From contig NZ_FOUY01000028.1 in the NCBI RefSeq assembly GCF_900115005.1, positions 1 to 64,000 on the forward strand: a stretch of DNA of 64,000 bases, written 5' to 3'. Numbering within the stretch: position 1 is the stretch's first letter; every line of letters starts with the position of its first letter. A model generated the notes under the pieces. That model saw only the letters and a list, made by a program, of their open reading frames with translations. It was not told the DNA's origin and did no database searches. Below, one piece after another: positions 16,978 through 24,730 of the stretch. Source of the DNA: Pseudonocardia ammonioxydans (lineage in GTDB: Bacteria > Actinomycetota > Actinomycetes > Mycobacteriales > Pseudonocardiaceae). Both the position numbers and the translations under genes were made by a program.

Positions 16978-18015
16978 TCAGCCGTGCCGGCTCAGCTCGT
17001 GGAAGAAGTCGTCGACCGTGTGCAGCTCCCCGGAGCGCGCGACGCACTCGTGGACGTAGCGCCCGACGGCGAGATCCAGCACGCCGAGCCCGAACGGGGA
17101 GAAGACGACGGTGCGGTCGGCCGGGACGGTCACGGCACCGGACATGACCTGGTCGAGGGTGCCGTGGACGAAGTCGCGGTTGCCGGTGCGCTGCTCGGCC
17201 AGGTGCGGCGAGGTGTCGGCCTTCAGGCAGTGCTCGACGTCGTCGAGGACGTTGAACGAGTCCAGGACGATCTCCGGCGCGAGATCGCGCAGGGACACGT
17301 TCAGCACCAGCGGGTGGTGGGCGAACCAGGCGGGATCGTGCACGTGCGGCGTGCCGGCCACGGTCGCGAACACCACGAGGTCACTGCCCCGCACCAGCGA
17401 CTCGGCCGAGTCGTGGATCGTCACCCGTGAGCCGGGCACGGTCCGCGTGACGTGCCCGCCGAAGCCCTCCGCCGAGTCCGTCGAGAGGTCGAACACGCCG
17501 ACCTCGTCGAACGACCAGCCGGTCCCGACGAGGAACGTGTGGATGTAGCGCGCGATCAGGCCGGTCCCGACGAACCCGACCCGGCGCGGGCGGCCCCGGT
17601 TCGCGGACAGCCGGTCCGCGGCCGAGGCCGCCGACGCCGCGGTCCGGGTCGCCGAGATGATCGAGCTCTCCAGGCACGCGTACGGGTAGCCGGTGTGCGG
17701 GTCGTTGAGGATCAGCACCGCCGACGCCCGCGGCACCCCGTGCTCGATGTTGCCCGGGAAGCTGGATATCCACTTGATGCCGTCCACACCGGACTGTTGC
17801 CCGGACCCGCCGAGCGAGGCGGGCAGTGCGATGATCCGCGAGGACGGCCGGTCCGGGAACCGCAGGAAGTACGACGGCGGGTTCACCGTCGCGCCCGCCC
17901 CGTGGACCCGGTAGGTCTCCTCGACCAGCTCGACGATCTCCTTCTCCCGCCCGTGGAGCGCCCGCGCGACCTGCGCGCCGGGGATCACCGAGAACGGGGG
18001 CACGCGGAGGTCCAT
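16978..18015 (-). CDS. sbnB: SbnB-like L-2,3-diaminopropionate synthase (operon gene 4)
   Basis: A 345-residue ornithine cyclodeaminase/mu-crystallin-fold protein. It has the substrate portion GVDGIKWISSFPGNIEHG, with the Lys used by this family, ASAVLILNDPHTGYPYACLE, and the Rossmann loop VGFVGTGLIARYIHTFL. In the known pathway SbnB is an NAD-dependent enzyme that oxidatively cleaves ACEGA to L-Dap, 2-oxoglutarate and ammonium. ATG 18015 overlaps the upstream TGA by one base (TGATG) and follows AGGAGG by four nt; GTG 18018 is an alternative one codon earlier. Together with SbnA this pair is a specific signature for L-Dap supply, here feeding the NRPS gene upstream. Confidence 0.9.
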   Translation of the reverse strand: MDLRVPPFSVIPGAQVARALHGREKEIVELVEETYRVHGAGATVNPPSYFLRFPDRPSSRIIALPASLGGSGQQSGVDGIKWISSFPGNIEHGVPRASAVLILNDPHTGYPYACLESSIISATRTAASAASAADRLSANRGRPRRVGFVGTGLIARYIHTFLVGTGWSFDEVGVFDLSTDSAEGFGGHVTRTVPGSRVTIHDSAESLVRGSDLVVFATVAGTPHVHDPAWFAHHPLVLNVSLRDLAPEIVLDSFNVLDDVEHCLKADTSPHLAEQRTGNRDFVHGTLDQVMSGAVTVPADRTVVFSPFGLGVLDLAVGRYVHECVARSGELHTVDDFFHELSRHG

Positions 18016-18992
18016 CACGCCTCCTCATCGAACGCCGGGACGGACACGCCGTCGGTCATCGCGACCACGATCTCCCGCTCGCCGGTGTAGGGCTCGCGAC
18101 CGTGCGCGACCCGCAGGTTGTCGACGACCAGCAGGTCACCGTCCTGCCAGGGCTCGCACACGGCGTGCCGGTCGTGGGCGGCGTTGATCTGGTCGATCAC
18201 GTCCTGCGGGATCGGCGAGCCGTCGCCGAACCGGGTGGTGAACGGCAGCCCCTCGGGGCCGTGCATCTCCAGGAGGAACTCGCGCACCTCCGGGTCCATC
18301 GCGTACTCGGACAGGAAGGCGATCTGGTTGAACCAGACCCGCTCCCCCGTCACCGGATGGATCAGCACGCCGTAGCGGCGTTGCCGGGTGCGCAGCCCAC
18401 CGTCGGTGAGCCACTCGGTCGCGATCCCGTTCGACCGGCAGTACCAGTCCACCTCGGACCGGTCGGCCGTACCGAACGCCTGCTCCCAGGACGCGCCGAT
18501 GTCGTCGCCGTAGCTGCGGGTCAAGATCCAGCCCTGCCGCTCGACCCGCTCGACGAGGTCGGCGGGCAGCTCCTCCACCACGCGTGCGGTGTCGACCAGC
18601 GGCGTCGTGCCGCCGGAGCCGGGCGCGTGCAGGCAGGCGAACATGAGCGTCGCCGGGATCTCGAGCACGTAGGACAGCTCGTGGTGGGCGCACATCAGCT
18701 GCCGCGACGGCCACGGGGTGGCCGAGTAGACGCCGTCGGAGAGCACGGTCCGGGCGGCGAACGCCTCCCGCTCGACGTAGCACCCGCTCCCCAGGCGGGC
18801 CGCGACCCCCGACACGTCGGCGACGGTGCGCAGGCCCAGCCCGCGCACCACGACGGCGCCGTGGTCGTCGACGAGGTCACGCAGCCCCTCGCCGTGGCGT
18901 TCCACCCAGCCGGCCGCGTCGCCGGCCGGCCCGGCGTCGAGCACCGGCGGGCGTCCGGGGTGCAGTTGCACGCCCGTGAGTGATCCGGTCAT
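18015..18992 (-). CDS. TauD/SyrP-like Fe(II)/2-oxoglutarate-dependent oxygenase (operon gene 3)
   Basis: The product has 325 residues and the TauD/TfdA beta-helix pattern. Iron ligands are visible as CAHHELSYVLEIP (an HxE pair, as in SyrP, AsnO and clavaminate synthase-like hydroxylases) and the distal VVDNLRVAHGREPYTGERE, where His and then Arg bind iron and 2-oxoglutarate. SyrP-type enzymes hydroxylate the beta carbon of an amino acid, often while it is bound to an NRPS carrier protein. In this operon, between the A-T protein and the L-Dap synthase genes, hydroxylation of carrier-bound Dap is the likely job (inference). It starts 22 bp after the NRPS stop and is coupled to sbnB. Confidence 0.87.
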   Translation of the reverse strand: MTGSLTGVQLHPGRPPVLDAGPAGDAAGWVERHGEGLRDLVDDHGAVVVRGLGLRTVADVSGVAARLGSGCYVEREAFAARTVLSDGVYSATPWPSRQLMCAHHELSYVLEIPATLMFACLHAPGSGGTTPLVDTARVVEELPADLVERVERQGWILTRSYGDDIGASWEQAFGTADRSEVDWYCRSNGIATEWLTDGGLRTRQRRYGVLIHPVTGERVWFNQIAFLSEYAMDPEVREFLLEMHGPEGLPFTTRFGDGSPIPQDVIDQINAAHDRHAVCEPWQDGDLLVVDNLRVAHGREPYTGEREIVVAMTDGVSVPAFDEEA

Positions 18993-19014
18993 CTCTCTCC
19001 CCCTGTGGTGGTGG

Positions 19015-21576
19015 TCAGTTCGGGTCCGCCGGGACCAGCCCGGCGAGATCGGACAGGACGGGGTGATCGAGCACGTCGCGCACGGTCACCGTGCGGTCCA
19101 GCGCGATCACCAGCTTCACCGCGGACAGCGAGCTCCCCCCGAGCTCGACGAAGTGGTCCGACGGCGAGACCGCGTCGGCGGGCAGGTCCAGTACGCGGGC
19201 GACGGCGTCCAGCACCCGCTGTTCGGCCGGACCGGCGGCGCGCCCGGTACGGGCCGGAGGCGGCTCGGCGGGTGCCGCGGCGGCCCGGGCCGCCAGCGCC
19301 TTGCGGTCGATCTTGCCGTTCGGGGTGACCGGCAGCCGGTCCAGCCGGTGCACCGCGTCCGGCACCATGTAGGCGGGCAGCGTCGCGGCCAGCCGGGCCC
19401 GCACCTCGGCCTGGTCGGGGCCCTCCCCCGCGTGGAACGCGACCAGCTGCGGGCCGCCGTGCGCCGCCGCGACGACCACGCACGCGTCGCGCACACCGGG
19501 CGCCCGCAGCAGCGCGTTCTCGACCTCGCCCAGCTCGATCCGGAAGCCCCGGATCTTCACCTGGGTGTCCCGGCGGCCGAGGAACTCGAGCTGGCCGTCC
19601 GGCCGCCACCGCCCGTGGTCGCCGCTGCGGTAGAGCCGCTCGCCGGGCCGGTGCGGGTCGAGGCCGAACGCGGCGGCGGTGCGCTCGGGGTCGCCGATGT
19701 AGCCGCGACCGACGCACACCCCGGAGAAGACGATCTCGCCGGGAGCGCCGAGCGGGACCGGCGCCACGTCCTCGTCGACGACGTAGACCCGCACCCCCGG
19801 CACCGGCGGGCCGAGCGGGACCCGGTCACCGTCCGGTGTGGACCGCAGCACGGCGTGGTTGGTGTCGTCGGAGGTCTCGGTGAGGCCGTAGGCGTTGACC
19901 AGCGGCACGTCCGGCAGGACGCGGAACCAGCGCTCGACCAGCTCCTTCTTCAGCGCCTCCCCGGTCGCCGACACCATGCGCAGGTCCGGCAGCGGGGTGG
20001 GGTGCTGCTCCAGGTAGGTCAGCACGACCTCCAGGTAGCTGGGCACCAGCTGCGCCACCGTCACCCGGCGGTCGGTGAGGAGCTCGACGAACCGGCGGAC
20101 GTCGAGGATCGCGTCCTGCTCGACGAGCAGGGTGCGCCCACCGGCCAGCGGCCCGGCCAGCAGCTGCCACAGCGAGATGTCGAAGCACTGCGGCGCGGTC
20201 TGAGCGACCACGCAGCCCGGGCCCAGCTCCAGGTCCTCGATCTTGGCGAACAGGTGGTTGAGCATCCCGGCGTGCTCGCACATCGCACCCTTCGGCTCCC
20301 CGGTGGACCCGGAGGTGAAGTACAGGTACGCCAGCGCATCGGCCGGGACGTCGACGGCCGGGTCGGACGCGTCGGCGCTCGCGGCCACCGCCTCCTCCAC
20401 CGTGCACACCGTGACATCGGGGTCGGCGACATCGAGGTTCTCCCGGGCGCCCGGGCTGGTCAGCACCCGCCGGCAGCCGGCCCGGCGCAGCGTGCGGGCG
20501 ATTCGTTCCGGCGGGAAGTGCGGCTCGATCGGCAGGTAGGCCCCGCCGGCACGCAGCACCGCCGGTACCGCGACGAGCCAGTCCAGGTCCCGCTCGGTGA
20601 CCACGGCGACGACGTCCTCGGGCTGCAGGCCCCGCTCCAGCAGGGTCCGGGCGACCCGGTTCACCCGGGCGTCGAGCTCGGCGCGGGTCAGCGTGACACC
20701 GGCGTGCTCGGCGACGATCTCGTCCGGGGCGGCGGCCGCCCGGTCGGCGAGCAGCTGGTGGGGCCTGCGGTCGGGCAGCGGGCGCGGGTGCCCGGCCAGC
20801 TCGTCGAGCTGGTGGGCGCGTTCTGCCGGCCCGACCAGCGCCGACGGGCGCACCGGCGCGTCCGGCCCGGCGGCGGCCAGCCCCAGCGCGGCGACGTGGT
20901 AGCCGGCGATCCGGGCGGCCGCGGCCGCGTCGAGGTGGTCGAGGCGGTACTCCAGCCGCAACCGGTCACCGGCGAGACCGACCCGCACGGCGGGCCGCTC
21001 CGGCCCGGCCGCCTCCGCGCCGGGGACCCGCAGGCCGCGGGAACCGGTCCGGCCGAGCGCGCCGGGCCGCCGGCCCCCGTCGTCGCCGGACGGCGCGCGG
21101 CCGGGCTCCGGGCGGTCGGCGGACGGGACCGGGTCCAGCACCGTCCCGAACGCGGGCACCGCGGTACCCAGCTCGGCGGCGAGTGCGACCGGGTCGATAC
21201 CGGGGTGGGCGCGCAGCCCGGCGAGTACCGCCTCCGCGTCGCGGGCCAGGTCGGCCCAGGTTCCGGACACCGCGAGCGGCACGGGCCGGGACGGCCCACC
21301 GGGCGCGGCCGGGACACCCGCGGTCACCTCGGCGTCCCCGGAGAGCGCGGCGAGGACCGCGGCGTGGGCGGCCAGCAGTGCCGCCTCCGGACCGGTCGCG
21401 GTCGCCGCGGCGGCCGCGGCGACGGCCTCCGTGCGCAGCGGCTCGTCGTGCACGGCGGTGCCGGGCCGCGGGTCCGCGGTCCACCTCGGAGCCGCGGTGG
21501 CACCCCCGGCCTGCAACATCCGGGTCCAGAACGCCCGGGCGTCGCCTGCCGTGTCCGGCCTGGTCTCGACGGTCAT
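19015..21576 (-). CDS. NRPS protein: degenerate condensation half-domain, adenylation, carrier (operon gene 2)
   Basis: The 853-residue protein begins with about 270 residues resembling the C-terminal half of a condensation domain (FWTRMLQ, LRLEYRLDHLDAAAAARIAG) but with no HHxxxDG, so it cannot catalyse standard condensation. An adenylation domain spans about 275-775: YFTSGSTGEPKG (A3), NAYGLTETS (A5), GELVFSG-like EIVFSGVCVGRGYIGD, YRSGDHGRW (A7), PNGKIDRKAL (A10). My hand-aligned ten-residue code is D-I-W-Q-S-T-A-D-D-K; acidic residues D570/D571 fit a side-chain amine such as Dap. The carrier domain follows with LGGSSL (Ser816). No thioesterase. The ATG overlaps the upstream TGA by four bases. 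It probably loads L-Dap for the next-door Pls-like membrane protein. Confidence 0.88.
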   Translation of the reverse strand: MTVETRPDTAGDARAFWTRMLQAGGATAAPRWTADPRPGTAVHDEPLRTEAVAAAAAATATGPEAALLAAHAAVLAALSGDAEVTAGVPAAPGGPSRPVPLAVSGTWADLARDAEAVLAGLRAHPGIDPVALAAELGTAVPAFGTVLDPVPSADRPEPGRAPSGDDGGRRPGALGRTGSRGLRVPGAEAAGPERPAVRVGLAGDRLRLEYRLDHLDAAAAARIAGYHVAALGLAAAGPDAPVRPSALVGPAERAHQLDELAGHPRPLPDRRPHQLLADRAAAAPDEIVAEHAGVTLTRAELDARVNRVARTLLERGLQPEDVVAVVTERDLDWLVAVPAVLRAGGAYLPIEPHFPPERIARTLRRAGCRRVLTSPGARENLDVADPDVTVCTVEEAVAASADASDPAVDVPADALAYLYFTSGSTGEPKGAMCEHAGMLNHLFAKIEDLELGPGCVVAQTAPQCFDISLWQLLAGPLAGGRTLLVEQDAILDVRRFVELLTDRRVTVAQLVPSYLEVVLTYLEQHPTPLPDLRMVSATGEALKKELVERWFRVLPDVPLVNAYGLTETSDDTNHAVLRSTPDGDRVPLGPPVPGVRVYVVDEDVAPVPLGAPGEIVFSGVCVGRGYIGDPERTAAAFGLDPHRPGERLYRSGDHGRWRPDGQLEFLGRRDTQVKIRGFRIELGEVENALLRAPGVRDACVVVAAAHGGPQLVAFHAGEGPDQAEVRARLAATLPAYMVPDAVHRLDRLPVTPNGKIDRKALAARAAAAPAEPPPARTGRAAGPAEQRVLDAVARVLDLPADAVSPSDHFVELGGSSLSAVKLVIALDRTVTVRDVLDHPVLSDLAGLVPADPN

Positions 21577-24362
21577 CGTGCGGTCACTCCGATCGGGGTC
21601 GCGGGAGCGGTGGGAGCAGCGGCAGGAACGGGAGGTGCGGGGTGGCGGGCGGCGCGGGCCGGGTTGCCCTCCCAGAAGGCACCGGGCGGGACCTCCTCGC
21701 CCTTCATCAGGAAGGCGTCGCAGCCGATCCGGGCCCGCTCGCCGACGACCGCGCCGTAGTGCACGAAGGAACCGACGTCGAGGCATGCGCCGGAGGCGAC
21801 CGTGATGCCGGCGGACTTGAAGGCGCCGTCCTCCTGGGAGTGGCACTGGATGATCGAACCGGCGTTGAGCACCGCGTCGTCACCGATCGTGACCAGGGTC
21901 CGCTCGGTCATGGCGCAGCCGTCGTCGAACACCCGGCGGCCGACCCGCACCCCCAGCAACCGGGACGCGATGTTCTTGAACGGCGTGCCGGCGAGCATCT
22001 TGTCCCAGAGCACGACGAGCTTCCAGTAGCGCTCGTGCCACCAGAAGTACGGGTCGTAGACCGAGCAGAACCGCGACCGCAGCGGGCGGCGCCACGTCAT
22101 GAGCCGCTCGATCACGGTCGTGTAGGTCATCGTGAACAGCAGCGTGACCAGCAGGAGCACCCCGACCGCGGCCGGGCCGAGGGGCACCAGCACGTCGGCC
22201 AGTGCCAGCGTCAGCAGCATCATCGCCGACGTGGCACCCCAGCCCAGCAGCAGGACCACACCGATGGTGCGCAGGTTGTAGCGGTTCTTCCCCCGCAGCC
22301 GCTGGTGCAGGTCCAGCCCGGTGTGCAGGTGTCCGAAGGTGCCGTCGCGGGCGACCGACCGCGGGATCTCGAACGGCGGCGAGCCGAGCAGCCCGACGCC
22401 GCTGCGGACCGGGCCGTCGGTGGGCACCAGGGTCTTCGTAGCGATCAGGCAGTCGTCACCGACCCGGGCACCGGCCGGCCAGGCGATCCGGTTGCCGAAG
22501 AAGCTCCGGGAACCGATTCGTGTCCGATTTATCGCGAATGCACTGTTCGAATAGTCGGCATTCATGATCGAGAGTCCGTCCGCGACCATCGTTCCGGTGC
22601 CGATCGAACTCGCGAACGGCGTCTCGTGCTTCACCGCCGTACCGAAATTCGTTCCCGTCTGCGGGAACCGGCGCAGATCGTATCCGATCAGCCGCAGATA
22701 TCCGACGATGTAGGAACTGTCTCCGAGCAGGTGCGTGAAGAATTTGATGTTGGTCATCCGGATGATCGTGCGGTGCAACGTGTATCGGATCCCGTAGATC
22801 CGATAGGGCCGCCCCTCGACGACACCGAGCGCGAGCAACCGGGACAGCACCACGGTCGAGATCAACCCGAACACGATCCCCACGACCATCAGCACCCCGG
22901 AGAGCGCGACGACCTCCAGGTAGAACAGCGCCGAACCGAGCGATGCCGCGGCGGGACCGAGCACGGTGTCGAACGTCGGGACGTGCACCAGGATCGCGTC
23001 GAGCACGCCGGTGCCGAGCGGCAGCCACACCGCGATCGCCATGAACAACTGCGCGCCCGCGTACCCCGCGCGGCGCAGCGCGCCGCTGGGCCGGGCCGTC
23101 GGCGCGCCGGCCGCGGGATCGCCCCCGCCCCGACGGCCGGGGGTGCCCCACCAGGTCTCACCGGCAGGGATCCGCTGCCCGGCGTGCAGCGACGACGAGT
23201 GCGCCAGCCGGCCGCCGTCGCCGATCTCCGTGTCGATGTCGATCACGGTCGTCTCGCCGACGACGACGTCCGCGCCGAGGGTGACCCGGCCGGTCCGGAT
23301 GATCCCCGGCTCGGCCCGGTAGCAGCTCAGCAACGAGTCCTTCCGCACCACCGTGCGAGCACCGATGGTGAGCAGGTCCGGACAGGTCGGGATGGTCCGC
23401 GACAGCAGCACCACCCCGGGGCCGATCCGGGCGCCGAGCAGGCGCAGGTACAGCGGGAGCAACGGCGATCCGGTCGCGACCAGCAACAACGGGTTGGTCC
23501 GCACCAGCGACTTGGCGAGCCAGAACCGGAAGTAGGCGGCGCTCCACAGGGGGATCTCCCGCTCGGTCCAGCGCCCCACCAGCAACCACTTCGCCGCGAT
23601 CGGGAGCACCGCGGTGACCGCGAACGCGATCGACACGGCGACGAGCGAGCGCAGGTAGAAATCGACCAGTCCGGTACCCGCGGCGATCCACAGGTAGGCC
23701 GCCCCCAGGATCGCCCCGTAGCCGATGGTGAACGCGACGAAGGTGGCGAGCTGGGCCGCCCCGCAGAGCACGTAGGCCGTGGTCGAGGCGCGCGGTGCCG
23801 GCTCCGGCGGAGTGTCCACCTCGGGCGGCTCCGCCGCGCCGGTGGCCAGCGCCGCGGCCAGCGACGCCGGTGTCGGGTGGGCGTAGACGTCGGTCATGGC
23901 GACGTCGGGCAGGTCGTCGCGGCGCCGGATCCGGGCGCAGAACCGGGTCATGGTCATCGAGTCCGCGCCGAGGTCGTCGAACACGTCGGCATCGGCCGGC
24001 ACGTCGGCCCCCAGCAGATCCGCCAGCACCGCGCGGTACCCGTCCCGCACGGTGTCCACCGGGGCCGGTCCGGCCACGGGACCCACCGGCGCCAGTGCCA
24101 GCGCGAGCTCGCGGGCACTGGGGTGGGCATAGACGTCGGTCATCGCCACGTGTGGCAGGTCGGAGCGCTTGCGCACCCGCGCGCAGAACCGCGCGAGCAC
24201 CATCGAGTCGGCGCCCGCGTCACCGAAGAAGTGATCCGTCGGCGCGACCGGCGAACCGATCATTTCTCCCAGTATCGCGCAGAGTTCGTCCTCGACGGAC
24301 GATTCCGTGATCACGATGGATCGGGACCCCGGCAATTCCTCTGCAGCGTGGGAAACAGACAT
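21573..24362 (-). CDS. Pls-like membrane peptide polymerase module with two tandem carrier domains (operon gene 1)
   Basis: The 929-residue protein starts with two carrier domains whose attachment sites read GADSM (Ser53 and Ser135), each followed by the near-identical VAMTDVYAHP. Then come three pairs of membrane helices (about 195-260, 435-520 and 690-750), alternating with three soluble lobes built of left-handed-helix (hexapeptide) repeats, for example TVIDIDTEIGDGGRLAHSSS, GTMVADGLSIMNADYSNSAF and TITVASG-like GITVASGACLDVGSFVHYGA. This is the layout of the C-terminal part of Streptomyces epsilon-poly-lysine synthetase (A-T-6TM with three tandem C-like lobes; TIGR02353 terminal domain), but the A domain is missing and is supplied by the next gene. 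ATG 24362 follows GGGGGGAC. It is expected to join carrier-bound monomers at the membrane. Confidence 0.87.
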   Translation of the reverse strand: MSVSHAAEELPGSRSIVITESSVEDELCAILGEMIGSPVAPTDHFFGDAGADSMVLARFCARVRKRSDLPHVAMTDVYAHPSARELALALAPVGPVAGPAPVDTVRDGYRAVLADLLGADVPADADVFDDLGADSMTMTRFCARIRRRDDLPDVAMTDVYAHPTPASLAAALATGAAEPPEVDTPPEPAPRASTTAYVLCGAAQLATFVAFTIGYGAILGAAYLWIAAGTGLVDFYLRSLVAVSIAFAVTAVLPIAAKWLLVGRWTEREIPLWSAAYFRFWLAKSLVRTNPLLLVATGSPLLPLYLRLLGARIGPGVVLLSRTIPTCPDLLTIGARTVVRKDSLLSCYRAEPGIIRTGRVTLGADVVVGETTVIDIDTEIGDGGRLAHSSSLHAGQRIPAGETWWGTPGRRGGGDPAAGAPTARPSGALRRAGYAGAQLFMAIAVWLPLGTGVLDAILVHVPTFDTVLGPAAASLGSALFYLEVVALSGVLMVVGIVFGLISTVVLSRLLALGVVEGRPYRIYGIRYTLHRTIIRMTNIKFFTHLLGDSSYIVGYLRLIGYDLRRFPQTGTNFGTAVKHETPFASSIGTGTMVADGLSIMNADYSNSAFAINRTRIGSRSFFGNRIAWPAGARVGDDCLIATKTLVPTDGPVRSGVGLLGSPPFEIPRSVARDGTFGHLHTGLDLHQRLRGKNRYNLRTIGVVLLLGWGATSAMMLLTLALADVLVPLGPAAVGVLLLVTLLFTMTYTTVIERLMTWRRPLRSRFCSVYDPYFWWHERYWKLVVLWDKMLAGTPFKNIASRLLGVRVGRRVFDDGCAMTERTLVTIGDDAVLNAGSIIQCHSQEDGAFKSAGITVASGACLDVGSFVHYGAVVGERARIGCDAFLMKGEEVPPGAFWEGNPARAARHPAPPVPAAAPTAPATPIGVTAR

Positions 24363-24730
24363 CGTCGTCCCCCCTGTAGTCGACGATCGTTCGTGCCCTG
24401 CTGCCTCGCTCCTCGTTTCTAGCGCGTTACAGCAAACCCTTTTCCACCCGTCCGGAACGACGGAACGGCCCTCGTCGGTGCCGGTACAGCACCCCGGAGC
24501 GCGGCATACACCCGGTCTCACCCGGGTGACACACGGTCCGGTGACCCGCATCACGTCTTTCGACCGCGAAGCTCGGCGTGGTTCAGATTCGGCAACAAGT
24601 GTGATGCACTTCACACTCGGTACCGGACACTTCACCCGACCGGGTCTGCCCGGACCGGCGCGTGCGCATGCGCCGGGCGCCATCGCGACCGATCATGGAC
24701 CGGCCCCGGACCCGACCGAGGAGGACCCGC
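24363..24730. promoter_or_regulatory. Divergent upstream region of the Dap operon and phoD
   Basis: The 368-bp region holds no gene. It contains a perfect 12-bp palindrome TCACCCGGGTGA (24518-24529), the CRP-type dyad at 24600-24615 and several GTGACxC/TCAC half sites around 24530-24556. The stretch 24420-24440, read on the minus strand as TTTGCTGTAACGCGCTAGAA, is AT-richer than its surroundings and is the best place for the operon promoter, though no sigma consensus is firm. Confidence 0.55.
24600..24615. promoter_or_regulatory. Perfect CRP-type box TGTGA-N6-TCACA
   Basis: TGTGATGCACTTCACA is an exact match to the TGTGA-N6-TCACA dyad known for CRP of enterobacteria and for mycobacterial CRP (Rv3676). 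The symmetry extends one base each side (A and T). It lies 116 bp before phoD and 238 bp before the Pls-like gene, so either or both could be under cAMP-receptor control. Confidence 0.6.

Noticed and set aside
24363..24730. A PHO box for phoD
   Set aside because: Some TTCACCC/GTGACCC half sites occur (about 24541 and 24631) but no clear direct 11-bp repeats, so PhoP control cannot be claimed.
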